Positions 43,583 through 53,190 of a stretch of DNA of 64,000 bases are shown piece after piece. Made by a program: the position numbers and the translations under genes. Origin of the DNA: Paraburkholderia piptadeniae (GTDB taxonomy: Bacteria > Pseudomonadota > Gammaproteobacteria > Burkholderiales > Burkholderiaceae); the NCBI RefSeq assembly GCF_900007165.1, contig NZ_CYGY02000010.1, positions 62,001 to 126,000 of the forward strand. The letters are read 5' to 3'. How positions within the stretch are numbered: the stretch's first letter is position 1; the number at the start of each line of letters is the position of its first letter. Below the pieces are notes generated by a model, which did no database searches, was not told the DNA's origin, and saw only the letters and a list, made by a program, of their open reading frames with translations.

Positions 43583-46170
43583 GAACGCCAGCCCCCTGCC
43601 AGCAATGACAGATCCGCGAGCGTGAAGAACACGCCGACAGACCCCGATGCAGCGAGATAGCGCGGCTCCCATTGAGGCTGGAATTTGCTCTTGAAAGCGC
43701 GCAGTCCGCGGAAGTTGTAGAAGCGGCCGCCGAAGCGCCACACGATGCCCGCGAGCCGGTGCCAGCGCGACGCGAGCGGCGTCGGCGACATGCCGGAGAA
43801 CGGCGCCATGCCGAGACTCAGCGAACGGAAGCCCGCGTGCTTCAGATGCAGCGCGAGCTGGGTGAACAGGTACTCCATTGCGTACGGCGATGCTTGCGGC
43901 ACGTGGCGCATCACGCCGACGGTCGCTTCCGTGTTCAGATCCGTCGTCATGAACGTGACGAACGCGACGGGCTCGCCGTTCTGACGCACGAGCATCACCG
44001 ATTGCGCAGCCAGATAGTCCTCCGTGAACGCGGCGACTGAAAAGCTCTTTTCGCGCGCATCGCGGCTGTCGAGCCACACGTCGGAGATCGTGCGCAGCGT
44101 CTCCATCGATTCGGGCACGCGCGCCGGCTCGATCACTTCGACCGTGAAGCCGTCGCGCTCGCCGCGCTTCAACGCATAGCGCAGATGCGCGCGATGCGAG
44201 CCCTTCAGATCGAATTCGTCGAGCACGACATGCGCTTCCTCGCCGAGCTTCATCAGCGTGAGACCCGCGTCGAGATAGAGCGGCAGCGCGTTCGCGCGCA
44301 CCTGATAGAACGCAGCGCGCCCGCCATGCGCATGCGCGAGCGCGACGAACTCGCCGATCAGCTCGGCCCACTCGCAGCGCGGACCGACGGGATCGTGCAG
44401 CGCGGCCCACGTGCGACCGTACTTCGCGTACATCAGGAAGGCCTGGCGCGACTTGGAGAACAGGAAGCTCTTGTCGCCCATCAGCGCGAGACCGGCGTCG
44501 CTGCGTTCCTGCGCGCGGAAGATGCGGGCTGCGTCCTCGAGATCCTGCTTCGCCGGCATCACGAAGCGGCCCGCAGCGGGGCGCAGCAATTGCCAGAACG
44601 CGAACGTCGCCGCGAACAGGCTGGCCGCAAGCGTCGCGCGCAACGCGCGCGGCGCGCGTTCGTCGAAGGCGAATTGCCACCACAGGTCGCGCGTATAAGG
44701 CACGTCGCGGAACGCGAACAGCATCACCCACACCGCGAGCATCAGCACCATCATCACCGACACAAGCCAGGCAGCGGTGAACGGCTCGGCAAAGAGCGAC
44801 GAGCGGCGGTTGAAGCGCGAGCGCGTCGCGAGAAGCAGCACGATCAACGTGGACAGCACGCCTGCTTCGACGAACGCGAGACCCTTTGTCAGCGACAGCG
44901 CGAGACTCAGGACAACGAGACCGAGCGTGAGCCACCACGCGGCATCGAGACGCCGCGACAGGCCGCGCGCGACGAACAGCAGCGCCACGCCGACGAGGCT
45001 GCACAGCATCTGCGAGCCTTCGAGCACCCACAGCGGCAGAAAGTCCCGCAGGATCGCGATGCGATACCAAAAGGCGGGCGTCGCGCTGGAGATCACCAGC
45101 ATGCCGCCGACGACGAACGTCACGAGGCTCAGAAACAGCGGCGCAAGCTGCGATACGGTGGCTGCATGATGCAGCGGCAGATGCTTCTTCAGCGCGCGTC
45201 CTTCGAAGCCGGCCAGAAGTCCCGCCGACACGATCAGCGGCAAGCCGAAATAGATCGCGCGATAGGCGAGCAGCGCGGCGACCATGTAGTGCGTCTGCAC
45301 GCTGCCGCCGAGTGCGAACACCATCGCCGCCTCGAACACGCCGACGCCGCCCGGCGTATGACCGATCAGCCCGAGCAGCATCGCAGCCGCGTAGATCGTG
45401 ATGAACGACACGAAGCTCACGTCCGTGTGCGGCAACAGCGCCCACAGCGCGAGACCGGCGGCAACCACGTCGAGCGCGGCGAGCAGCACTTGCGCGATGA
45501 AGTCGCGGCGCGACGGCACATCGAACGCGAGCCAACTCCAGCGCGTGCGGATTTGCCGCGTGTTCTTGCTGCACGCGAGCGTGATGAGCCCGAGCAGCGT
45601 CAACAGCCCCGCGCCGCCCCATGCGAGCGCGCCTGTCGGGCTGTGGAGCATCGGCGCGAGCGTCGTTGCATCGCACAGCATGCCGAGCGCCGTCATCAGG
45701 ACGAGCGCGAGCGCAAGCGAAACGCTCGTGAAGACCGTCATGCGGCCGATCTGCGCGGGCGTCACGTCGGCGACGGCGTACACGCGCGCGCGCACCGCGC
45801 CGCCCGTCAGCGCGCCGAAGCCGGTCACGTTGCCGAGCGCCGAGCCCGCCGTCGCGCCGATCCAGAGCGCCGCGCGCGGCACCGTCTTGCCGACGTAGCG
45901 CAGCCCGACGGCATCGCGGCCCGCGAGAGCGATATAGCTGAGCACGGTCGCGCCGAGCGCGGCCGACCATTCGCCCGCCGTCAGATGACGCAGGTGGCTG
46001 ATCACCGAGCGATAGTCGACAGCTTGCGACAGATGCTGGAAAACGATCAGGAGCAGCACGCAGACGCCCAGCGACATCACGGGCGACAGCAGCCGCCGGC
46101 TGCCAAGCGTGGCACACGTTCGCTGAAGCAGCGCGGCAGCGCGGCTCGAAAAACGGGGTTGGTCAGACAT
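43579..46170 (-). CDS. mprF: Lysyl-phosphatidylglycerol synthase/flippase (MprF/LpiA type)
   Basis: This is a large membrane protein of 863 residues. The N-terminal half has about 14 TM helices forming the flippase; FGALTGGAVRARVYAV and LGLIGHTPGGVGVFEAAMVF are characteristic. The C-terminal cytoplasmic domain (about 540-863) is the aminoacyl-transfer (DUF2156) part, with FSKSRQAFLMYAKYGRTWAA and the closing KSKFQPQWEPRYLA. It transfers Lys (or Ala) from tRNA to phosphatidylglycerol, lowering the membrane's negative charge and protecting against cationic peptides. It is co-transcribed with acvB. The start MSDQPRFSSR is preferred; a longer start at 46224 is possible. Confidence 0.93.
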   Translation of the reverse strand: MSDQPRFSSRAAALLQRTCATLGSRRLLSPVMSLGVCVLLLIVFQHLSQAVDYRSVISHLRHLTAGEWSAALGATVLSYIALAGRDAVGLRYVGKTVPRAALWIGATAGSALGNVTGFGALTGGAVRARVYAVADVTPAQIGRMTVFTSVSLALALVLMTALGMLCDATTLAPMLHSPTGALAWGGAGLLTLLGLITLACSKNTRQIRTRWSWLAFDVPSRRDFIAQVLLAALDVVAAGLALWALLPHTDVSFVSFITIYAAAMLLGLIGHTPGGVGVFEAAMVFALGGSVQTHYMVAALLAYRAIYFGLPLIVSAGLLAGFEGRALKKHLPLHHAATVSQLAPLFLSLVTFVVGGMLVISSATPAFWYRIAILRDFLPLWVLEGSQMLCSLVGVALLFVARGLSRRLDAAWWLTLGLVVLSLALSLTKGLAFVEAGVLSTLIVLLLATRSRFNRRSSLFAEPFTAAWLVSVMMVLMLAVWVMLFAFRDVPYTRDLWWQFAFDERAPRALRATLAASLFAATFAFWQLLRPAAGRFVMPAKQDLEDAARIFRAQERSDAGLALMGDKSFLFSKSRQAFLMYAKYGRTWAALHDPVGPRCEWAELIGEFVALAHAHGGRAAFYQVRANALPLYLDAGLTLMKLGEEAHVVLDEFDLKGSHRAHLRYALKRGERDGFTVEVIEPARVPESMETLRTISDVWLDSRDAREKSFSVAAFTEDYLAAQSVMLVRQNGEPVAFVTFMTTDLNTEATVGVMRHVPQASPYAMEYLFTQLALHLKHAGFRSLSLGMAPFSGMSPTPLASRWHRLAGIVWRFGGRFYNFRGLRAFKSKFQPQWEPRYLAASGSVGVFFTLADLSLLAGGWRS

Positions 46171-46858
46171 GGATGAATTCGGGTGTTGCCACGATGCGCA
46201 GCAATGGTCTCGTTGCGTCCGCATCGAATAAGGTTGGATTTCGGAGCGAACCGGGGGGCGATGGCCGCCCTGACTTCGCCTGTTTCAACTCTTTACAAAC
46301 GGACAACGGCAATTTGCCCAAAAGGTTGACACCGGGAGGAACCCGGAGACGATTTTTTGCGGTTTTCGCTTAAGAAATCCTGATGTGGCCGGCATTCGGC
46401 CTGACATTGAGGCGGATCTTCCCGACGACAATTTGTCCTGACCGGACGCTGCCCCATGACGGACGGCAACATGCCGACCCGCATGGAAGCTTGCTCTTCG
46501 GCCGGCGCGGGGCCGGCTGATGTACCGGTTGGAACAAATCCCGGCGATGCGGGTTTTCGCGTTCAGACTGATCGAGCCCGCGCGCACGATACCAGATTTG
46601 TCCTTACGTTTACCCTTATTTGACATTCCTCCCGCTTTCATTGCCATACGGATGGTGAAAGCAGACCGGGCGGCAACTGTTAAATCAATGCCGTGTGGTG
46701 CCCGTGGTCCAACTCCTGCCTGAAGATCGTTGCCCGCCTCCCAACACCCTTGCGCTCTGGCGCCCGCCTGGCCCTGTTTCTTCCAGTCTCAGACGAATTG
46801 GCATGTTCGATGCCTTGTGACAGGTGCGCCAATCGCAGCGCAACGCAAGGAGACCCCC
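46171..46858. other. Long intergenic region between mprF and the TPR gene
   Basis: These 688 bp contain the divergent promoters of mprF and the TPR gene. CCGGG-N5-CCCGG near 46330, followed a few bases later by a six-T run, may be a small terminator or leader hairpin. Three short open frames (46173-46373, 46285-46647 and 46520-46723) lack ribosome-binding sites and are not called. No RNA gene is recognised. Confidence 0.4.
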
Positions 46859-48523
46859 GTGAAATCTCTCGACAATCCGCTCGCCGCGTTGATCTGGGCG
46901 ATACGGTTCCTGTGCCGCCACGTGCTGTATCTCGGCATTGTGATTCCGCTCGTCCTCGTCGCGGCGTTCTATCTTGGGCCGCGGATCATCGCGCTGTGCG
47001 GCGCCTGGTTCGATCCGATGACGCTCGTCGAGCCGATCGAGGTCTCCGACGATTTCAAGCACCGGGGCTACACCGATCAGACCTTGCAGCATCTGCTCGT
47101 CGATACGCTCAGCGATCTGCGCAAGGAAGCCGAATCCGTCACGCCCGCAAACGATACCGAGCACGTCCTGTCCGAGTTCAAGCTGCCCGACATCACGGTG
47201 CCCGGCACCGGCCTGTCGATCCGGCCGCTGATCGAATTCGCGCGCACGCTGCTCAAGCGCGACTCGTCGGTGTATGGCACGGTCGTCGGTACGCCGTCGT
47301 CGTTCGCGATGATGCTCACGCTGCGCGATCCCGACGGACGCACCGTCGCGCTCGGCAACGGCCTGTCGTCCGAAGCGGCCGCGTACGCCGATGCATCGAG
47401 CGAATCGCAAGCGCTCACGCAAGCGCTGCGGCAAGCCGCGATGACGATCCTTCAGCATCAGAGCCCGCTGCTGTACGCGTCGTATCTGACGCAGATGGAG
47501 CAGAAGCGCTGCTTGAAGGGTGACGCGGGCGACGCGCCTTGCCAGTTCGACGACATGCGCGAGCGCTTCGAACAACTCGCGGCGGGCTCGGGGCGCGACG
47601 CGTCGGGCGCATCGAAAGAGGACGCCGCGTGGGCGCTGCTCGCGCTGTCGAAGCTCGACACCTACACGCGCGATTACGAAGGCTCGATCCGGCACGCGCG
47701 CCGCATCGTCGACATGAGCGGCGAGCTGCATGCGTGGAAGAAGGTGCGTCCGTGGGCGTACTACAACTGGGGCGTCGCGCTCGCCGACATGGGCTGCTAC
47801 CAGCACGCCGCCGAGGTGCTCAAGCGCGCCGTTCAACTGCACAAGGACTACGCGCCCGCGCACAACGCACTCGCCCGCGCGTGGCTCGGGCTCGCGCAGA
47901 TGCCTGCGCTCGCGGGTGCTTCGATGCAGCCGGGCACCGAGTACATCGACTATCGCGCCGCCGCCGTCAACGAACTGCGGATCGCGATCGCGAAGAATCC
48001 CGGCTATCAGGAAGCGTATGTGAATCTCGGCGACGCGCTGCGTCTGCCGTCGAGCAAGACCAGCCTCGTTTCGCCCGCCGCAATGGACGAAGCACGCGAT
48101 GCGTATCGCACGGCCGTTGCGCTGAACATCGACGATGCCGGGCGCGCGTATGAGCGGCTCGAAGCGCTGCACGACAGCGCGTTCATGAAGGTTGCGGCGC
48201 GCATCACGCGCAGCCGCGCGCAATGCTCGACGGGAATGGCGCGCTCGCTGCTCGAATCGTGGGGATGCAGCGACGCGCAGATCACAGCGGGCGCGGACAA
48301 GGACTCGACTGACATGCAGCCCGTCGCGATGCAGCCCGAAGCGCGCGCGAAAGCGTGCAACAAGCCCGAGTTGATGCTGCCAACCACTGCGCCTACGAAC
48401 AGCGTCAAGGCTCGCGGCGCTGGCATCATCGAAGTGAAGAACATCGACGCGACGCGGGCGCCGCATGACGCAACACCCGCTGTCGATCCCGTTCGCAAGA
48501 CCGTCGCGCCGCAGCGAGGCTGA
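46859..48523 (+). CDS. TPR-containing membrane-anchored protein
   Basis: This protein of 554 residues has one N-terminal TM helix (about 18-42, VLYLGIVIPLVLVAAFYLGP), a middle domain of unknown type, and tetratricopeptide repeats at about 255-430 (WAYYNWGVALADMGCYQHAAEVLKRA region and PGYQEAYVNLGDALRLP). It probably works as a membrane-attached scaffold. The C-terminus (about 480-554) is low-complexity. The start is GTG, because AAGGAG precedes it by 7 nt and it gives the basic-then-hydrophobic N-terminus. No partner gene is seen, and its function is unknown. Confidence 0.78.
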   Translation: MKSLDNPLAALIWAIRFLCRHVLYLGIVIPLVLVAAFYLGPRIIALCGAWFDPMTLVEPIEVSDDFKHRGYTDQTLQHLLVDTLSDLRKEAESVTPANDTEHVLSEFKLPDITVPGTGLSIRPLIEFARTLLKRDSSVYGTVVGTPSSFAMMLTLRDPDGRTVALGNGLSSEAAAYADASSESQALTQALRQAAMTILQHQSPLLYASYLTQMEQKRCLKGDAGDAPCQFDDMRERFEQLAAGSGRDASGASKEDAAWALLALSKLDTYTRDYEGSIRHARRIVDMSGELHAWKKVRPWAYYNWGVALADMGCYQHAAEVLKRAVQLHKDYAPAHNALARAWLGLAQMPALAGASMQPGTEYIDYRAAAVNELRIAIAKNPGYQEAYVNLGDALRLPSSKTSLVSPAAMDEARDAYRTAVALNIDDAGRAYERLEALHDSAFMKVAARITRSRAQCSTGMARSLLESWGCSDAQITAGADKDSTDMQPVAMQPEARAKACNKPELMLPTTAPTNSVKARGAGIIEVKNIDATRAPHDATPAVDPVRKTVAPQRG

Positions 48524-48562
48524 GCGCTTGACTGTCGCTGCCACCGACGCGTTCGGCTTCAG

Positions 48563-48597
48563 CGAAAAGCCCCGGTCTATTGATTGGACCGGGGCTT
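48563..48597 (-). terminator. Intrinsic terminator after emrB
   Basis: A perfect 11-bp stem (48567-48577 with 48587-48597, AAGCCCCGGTC arm) with a 9-nt loop is followed on the minus strand by TTTTCGCT. It lies about 40 bp beyond the emrB stop. It may also work weakly for the TPR gene on the other strand, which has no T run. Confidence 0.85.
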
Positions 48598-48634
48598 CAC
48601 ACGTGCGCTCGCGATCGGCTCAATCGGCTCAGGC

Positions 48635-50194
48635 TCAATGCGCGCCCGCCGCTGCCGCGCCGCCACCGCCGCCCTTGGCGGGCCTCGTCAGCCAGATCAG
48701 CGGAATGATCACGATGAAGATCATCGACGACAGCCAGAAGATGTCGTTCAGCCCGAGCATCGCGGCCTGTGCATTCAGCGACCGCTCAAAGAACGCGACG
48801 GCCTGATCCATGCTGCCGCCGAGCGTCGCGTGCACGTTCGCGATCGCGTTCGTGTACGCGGGGTTGTTCACGCTCGACTGCTCCGCGAGTTGCGCATGGT
48901 GCAGGATGGTCCGGTTGTTCCAGCCCGTCGTGACGAGCGACGTGCCCACGCCGCCCGCGAACACGCGCACAAAGTTCGACACACCCGCTGCTGCCGGAAT
49001 CTTGTCGGCGGGCAGGCCCGACAGGATGATGGCCGTCAGCGGCACGAAGAACAGCGCAGTCGGAATGCCTTGCAGCAGAGTCGGCAGAATCAGCGTCCAT
49101 GGGTCGACGCCCGTCGTGTAGTTCGAGCGCATGAAGAACACGCCTGCGAAGCCGATGAAAGCGAGCGTCGCGAGCACGCGCGCGTCGGACTTCGGCATGA
49201 TCTTCGCCATCACGGGCGCGAGCAGCACGGCGAAGATCCCGAGGGGCGCCGTCACGAGGCCCGCATCTACCGAACGATAGCCGAGATAGCCCTGAATCCA
49301 CTGCGGCAGGATCACGAGATTTGAGAAGTACAGCGCATACGCGACCGAGATCGCAATCGTCCCGCCGCGGAAATTGCGCACCGCGAAGAGCCGGATATCG
49401 ACGACCGGGTTCTTCTCCGTGAACTCCCAGATCAGGAAGAACAGAAAACTGATCGCCGCGATGGCCGCGAGCGTGCAGATCACGGGCGAGCTGAACCAGT
49501 CGAGATCCTTGCCCTTGTCGAGCATGATCTGCAGCGACGCGACCCATACGACGAGCGACATCAGGCCGACCTTGTCGATGGGCAGCTTGCGTGTCGGCGA
49601 TTCGCGGTCGCGATAGATCATCCACGTCACGGCGGCGGCGAACAGGCCGACGGGAACGTTGATATAGAAGATCCACGACCAGCTGTAGCTGTCGGTGATC
49701 CAGCCGCCGAGCGCCGGACCCGCAATCGGGCCGACCGTCGCCGTCATCGCCCACAGCGCCAGCGCCGTCGAGCTTTTTTCCTTCGGATATGAGCCGATCA
49801 GAATGGACTGCGATAGCGGAATCAGCGGACCCGCGACGGCGCCTTGCAACACGCGCGCGGCGAGCAGCACGATCAGGTTCGGCGCGACGCCGCACAGCCA
49901 CGACGAGAACACGAACAGCACGATCGCGGCGACGAACAGCCTGATCTGCCCGACGCGCTGCGTAAGCCAGCCCGTCAGCGGAATCGCGACGGCATTGGCC
50001 GCCGAGAACAGCGTGATCACCCACGTGCCTTCGTCGACGGACACGCCAAGATTGCCGGAGATGGTCGGAATCGCGACGTTCGCAATCGACGAATCGAGCA
50101 CGTTCATGAACGTCGCCAGCGCGACGGCGATCGTCGCGAGGACCAGCTTGCCGCCTGTGAGCGGTGGCGGTGAAAGTTGCGTCGAGGGATTCAT
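48635..50194 (-). CDS. emrB: EmrB-type DHA2 multidrug efflux permease
   Basis: This inner-membrane drug/H+ antiporter of the MFS DHA2 family has 519 residues and 14 predicted TM helices. Diagnostic parts are the N-terminal ATFMNVLDSSIANVAIPTI (motif D1), the motif-A region LTQRVGQIRLF, and motif C (GPIAGPALGGWITD). It works with the EmrA-like fusion protein and an outer-membrane channel encoded upstream in the same operon. The C-terminus is Gly/Ala-rich. An operator-like dyad lies 40-59 bp before its start, inside the operon. Confidence 0.95.
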   Translation of the reverse strand: MNPSTQLSPPPLTGGKLVLATIAVALATFMNVLDSSIANVAIPTISGNLGVSVDEGTWVITLFSAANAVAIPLTGWLTQRVGQIRLFVAAIVLFVFSSWLCGVAPNLIVLLAARVLQGAVAGPLIPLSQSILIGSYPKEKSSTALALWAMTATVGPIAGPALGGWITDSYSWSWIFYINVPVGLFAAAVTWMIYRDRESPTRKLPIDKVGLMSLVVWVASLQIMLDKGKDLDWFSSPVICTLAAIAAISFLFFLIWEFTEKNPVVDIRLFAVRNFRGGTIAISVAYALYFSNLVILPQWIQGYLGYRSVDAGLVTAPLGIFAVLLAPVMAKIMPKSDARVLATLAFIGFAGVFFMRSNYTTGVDPWTLILPTLLQGIPTALFFVPLTAIILSGLPADKIPAAAGVSNFVRVFAGGVGTSLVTTGWNNRTILHHAQLAEQSSVNNPAYTNAIANVHATLGGSMDQAVAFFERSLNAQAAMLGLNDIFWLSSMIFIVIIPLIWLTRPAKGGGGGAAAAGAH

Positions 50195-50233
50195 GTCAGT
50201 TCAAATCCAAAGTTTTCTATCGGTTGGCGGCTT

Positions 50234-50253
50234 TTATCTGACCAATCAGATAA
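50234..50253. promoter_or_regulatory. MarR-type operator dyad upstream of emrB
   Basis: TTATCTGA, CCAA, TCAGATAA is a perfect 8-bp inverted repeat with a 4-nt centre in the emrA-emrB gap. It shares CTGA-N4-TCAGATA with three other sites in this cluster and also the following ATTGG with the site at 53157. MarR-type binding is inferred. Confidence 0.65.
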
Positions 50254-50298
50254 TTGGGCGAACCGGGACATGATGTGCGCCACGTCCCGGCGTGCGAA

Positions 50299-51621
50299 TT
50301 AGCCGGCACGCTGTGAACCGCCGCGCCTGTCTCCCTTCTCGCCCGCGTCGGGCTTCGCAAGTGGCCGCGACGATGTGGCGCTGGCCATCGGGCTCGCATG
50401 CATCGGCACGCTGTTCTGCGCGATGATCTTCTCGATCTCGGCATCGGCCTGCGCGCCGTATCCATCGAACACATCCGTGTGATACGTCGTGTTCATGGCC
50501 GTGCCGAGTTGCGCGCCGGTTTCGTCGCGCGTGTCGACATTGACTTCCATCGAAAGACCGATACGCAGCGGATGCGCTTCGAGTTCCTTCTGGTCGAGCT
50601 GAATGCGCGCGGGCAAGCGTTGCACGACCTTGATCCAGTTGCCCGTCGCGTTCTGCGCGGGCAGCGTTGCGAACGCGCTGCCCGTGCCCGCCGAGAAGCC
50701 GGCCACGCGGCCGTGATACTGGACCTTGCCGCCATACACGTCGGCCGTCAGCGTCACGGGCTGACCGATGCGCATGTTGCGCAACTGGCTTTCCTTGTAG
50801 TTCGCATCGACCCACACGCCGTCGAGCGGCACGACCGCCATCAGCGGCGTGCCCGGCGACACGCGCTGGCCGACCTGCACCGAGCGCTTCGCGACATAGC
50901 CGGTGACGGGCGCAGGCAGCGTGTTGCGCGCATACGCGAGGTACGCGTCGCGCACTTTCGATGCGGCAGCCTGCACGTTCGGGTGCTGTTCGATCGTCGT
51001 GCGATCGGTCAACGCGCGGTTTGCTTCCGCCTGTTGACGCGCGGCGTCGAGCGCGGCCTGCGCGGCCGTCACGGTGTCGCGTGCATGTGCGATGTCTTCC
51101 GCCGACACCGCGCCCGTATCGGCGACGGCCTGGCGGCGGCGCAGATCGTCCTGTGCGCGCGCCAGTTCGGATTGCTTCTGCGCAACGTTGGCCGCATAGA
51201 AATCGTTGTTCACGTACAGGCTGCTCACTTGCCGCACGGTCTGTCCGAGCGTCGCTTCGGCGTTGCCGAGCGCAACCCTCGCATCGGCGTTGTCGAGCTT
51301 CACGACGGGGTCGCCCACTTTCACGACCTGCGTGTCGTCGGCATTCACGGCGACGACGGTGCCCGTCACCTGCGGCGTCAGCTGCACGAGGTTGCCGCTG
51401 ACGTACGCGTCGTCAGTGGTCTCGTGATAGCGGGCATACGTCATGTAGTACGCGCCATACGCGGCCGCCGACACGACGACGGCCGCGCCGAGCAGCGCGA
51501 GCAGCAGCTTGCGCTTGCGCGTGCCGGGCTCGTTCGCGGCGGCATCGCGCTTCGCGGGCGCTGCTGCCGTGGCTTGCGAGTCTTGCGTCGCTTGACGCTC
51601 CGGGGTGTTGAGTTCGCTCAT
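50299..51621 (-). CDS. emrA: EmrA-type membrane fusion protein
   Basis: This is a periplasmic adaptor of the HlyD/EmrA family, 440 residues. It has a cytoplasmic N-terminus, one TM helix at about 38-58 (LLLALLGAAVVVSAAAYGAY), and the lipoyl/barrel domains with TTDDAYVSGNLVQLTPQVTG and the central coiled-coil hairpin (about 110-240). ARNTLPAPVTGYVAKRSVQ is the family's C-terminal barrel entry. It links EmrB to the outer-membrane channel. Length is slightly greater than EmrA because of a Pro/Asp/Gly-rich tail. It starts 34 bp after the oprM-like gene. Confidence 0.93.
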   Translation of the reverse strand: MSELNTPERQATQDSQATAAAPAKRDAAANEPGTRKRKLLLALLGAAVVVSAAAYGAYYMTYARYHETTDDAYVSGNLVQLTPQVTGTVVAVNADDTQVVKVGDPVVKLDNADARVALGNAEATLGQTVRQVSSLYVNNDFYAANVAQKQSELARAQDDLRRRQAVADTGAVSAEDIAHARDTVTAAQAALDAARQQAEANRALTDRTTIEQHPNVQAAASKVRDAYLAYARNTLPAPVTGYVAKRSVQVGQRVSPGTPLMAVVPLDGVWVDANYKESQLRNMRIGQPVTLTADVYGGKVQYHGRVAGFSAGTGSAFATLPAQNATGNWIKVVQRLPARIQLDQKELEAHPLRIGLSMEVNVDTRDETGAQLGTAMNTTYHTDVFDGYGAQADAEIEKIIAQNSVPMHASPMASATSSRPLAKPDAGEKGDRRGGSQRAG

Positions 51622-51655
51622 TTCGATTCTCCAGGCGGATTCGATAAGTTGCCGC

Positions 51656-53155
51656 TCAGCGTGCGGCGACGGCAGACGTGTTGGGATCGGACGCATTCGA
51701 CGCATCGACGAAGCCGCCGCCAAGCGCGGAAGCCAGCGCGATCTGCTGGTCGCGGCGATCCATGCGCAGGTTGGCGACGGCCTGATCGGCGGAAAGCGCG
51801 TTGACGTCGGCATTCAGGACGGTCAGCTGATTCGTGAGTCCGGCCTTGTACTGCACCAGCGCGAGCTTGTCGGCCTGGCGCGCGGCATCCTGCGCGTTCT
51901 GCGCATCGACGAGCTGTCCGTCCGTCGAGCGCACGTCGGCGAGTTGCGTCGCGACTTCGCTCAATGCGGTGACGAGCGTCTGGTTGTAGGTCGCGACGGC
52001 GTAATCGAAATCGGCGTAGCGGCCCTTCAGTTGAGCGCGCAGTTCGCCTGCATCGAAGATGGGCAGATGGATCGCCGGGCCCACCGACGCGGTGCGGCTC
52101 GCCGCCGTCAGAAAGCGGCCGAAGCCGAACGCGTCGAGACCGATCGCGGCACTCAGGTTGATGTCGGGATAGAACTCGGCCTTCGCTTCCTTCACGTCGT
52201 GCGTCATCGCGTCGACGCGCCAGCGCGCGGCCACGATATCGGGGCGGCGGCTCACGAGATCCGCGGGCAGGTTATCAGGCAGACGCACTTCGTCGCCAAT
52301 GCCGAGCGTCGGACGCGCGATCTGCAAGCCACGGTCCGGCCCTGCGCCGAGCAGCGCGGCGATCTGATAGCGCGTCGTGAGAATCCGGCCGTCGAGCGCC
52401 TTCAGCGTGGCGCGGCTCGTCGCGAGATTGGCCTGCGCGGTCTTGCGCTCGACTTCTGTATCCAGCCCCGTCGCAATGCGGCCCGCCGTGATGCGGTCGA
52501 TCTGCTCGCGCTGCGCGATCTCCTGTTGCGCGATGTCGCGCAGCACATACAGGCGCGCGAGCTGGTTATACGTGCGGGCAATCGATGTCGTCAGCGTCAG
52601 CTTGACGAGTTCCGCGTCGGCCTGGCTGGCCTGAAGCTGCGAGACCGCCGACTTCAACGCTTCGCGGTTCTTGCCCCACAGATCGAGATCGTACGAAGCG
52701 CTCAGCAGGCCCTTGTTTTCCGTCTGCCACGAACCGCCGTATGGAGGCGGAACGAGCGCCGTGCTGGAGAACTGCTGGCGCGTGAGCGAGTAGCTTGCGT
52801 CGACGCGCGGCATCGTGCCCGCCTTCGCCGTTTCGCTAAAAGCCGAAGCAGACGCGACGCGGGCGCGCGCCTGGTCGAGCGTCGGGCTGCTCTTCAGCGC
52901 TTCATCGATCAGCGCCTTCAGTTGCGCATCGCCGAACTGATCGGCCCAATTCGCTGCGGGCCAGTGGCCCTGCTCGGCGGGAATGCTCTGCTGCGTTGCG
53001 TACTGCTGCGGCTCGGCCGTCTTCGCGTCGCTGTGGATGCCCGCGTAGTTCACGCACGCCGACAGCACCGCCGCGAACATCACCGAGACACCCACTTTCA
53101 GCGCGCGCGATGCGCGCTGCCCGGTGTTCGATTTGGTTTTTGACTGATTGCTCAT
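51656..53155 (-). CDS. Outer-membrane efflux channel, NodT/OprM family lipoprotein
   Basis: This outer-membrane channel of 499 residues is in the TolC/OEP superfamily. The signal ends in a lipobox (AVLSAC). Two OEP repeats cover about 85-480; the family's typical PRVDASYSLTRQQFSS, LWGKNREALKSAV and ARWRVDAMTHDVKEAKAEFYPDINL are visible. It completes the EmrAB pump. It lies directly downstream of a MarR gene with an operator dyad in the 35-bp gap. The ribosome-binding site (AGGTC) overlaps the end of that dyad, so repressor binding may also block translation of the leader. Confidence 0.92.
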   Translation of the reverse strand: MSNQSKTKSNTGQRASRALKVGVSVMFAAVLSACVNYAGIHSDAKTAEPQQYATQQSIPAEQGHWPAANWADQFGDAQLKALIDEALKSSPTLDQARARVASASAFSETAKAGTMPRVDASYSLTRQQFSSTALVPPPYGGSWQTENKGLLSASYDLDLWGKNREALKSAVSQLQASQADAELVKLTLTTSIARTYNQLARLYVLRDIAQQEIAQREQIDRITAGRIATGLDTEVERKTAQANLATSRATLKALDGRILTTRYQIAALLGAGPDRGLQIARPTLGIGDEVRLPDNLPADLVSRRPDIVAARWRVDAMTHDVKEAKAEFYPDINLSAAIGLDAFGFGRFLTAASRTASVGPAIHLPIFDAGELRAQLKGRYADFDYAVATYNQTLVTALSEVATQLADVRSTDGQLVDAQNAQDAARQADKLALVQYKAGLTNQLTVLNADVNALSADQAVANLRMDRRDQQIALASALGGGFVDASNASDPNTSAVAAR

Positions 53156-53156
53156 T

Positions 53157-53174
53157 TTCTGACCTATCAGATAA
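53157..53174. promoter_or_regulatory. MarR-type operator dyad upstream of the outer-membrane channel gene
   Basis: TTCTGA, CCTA, TCAGATAA occupies the short gap between marR and the channel gene. It shares 19 of 20 bases of the core with the emrB site, including the following ATTGG. It overlaps the channel gene's ribosome-binding site. Confidence 0.65.
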
Positions 53175-53190
53175 TTGGATAAAAAATCGC

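Noticed and set aside
42305..46117. A single 1270-codon open frame on the minus strand covering acvB and most of mprF
   Set aside because: Only the last third is a recognisable protein (AcvB). The rest is the wrong frame of mprF, kept open by high GC content and giving Arg/Ala-rich sequence. It is not a fusion gene.
44185..46176. Long + strand open frame antisense to mprF (663 codons), and a similar one at 39443-41686 antisense to iorB
   Set aside because: Both mirror the codon pattern of the real genes and give Arg/His-rich sequence with no domains. They are GC-driven shadows.
46285..46647. A 120-codon open frame in the mprF-TPR gap
   Set aside because: Basic low-complexity product, no ribosome-binding site and no homology that I recognise.
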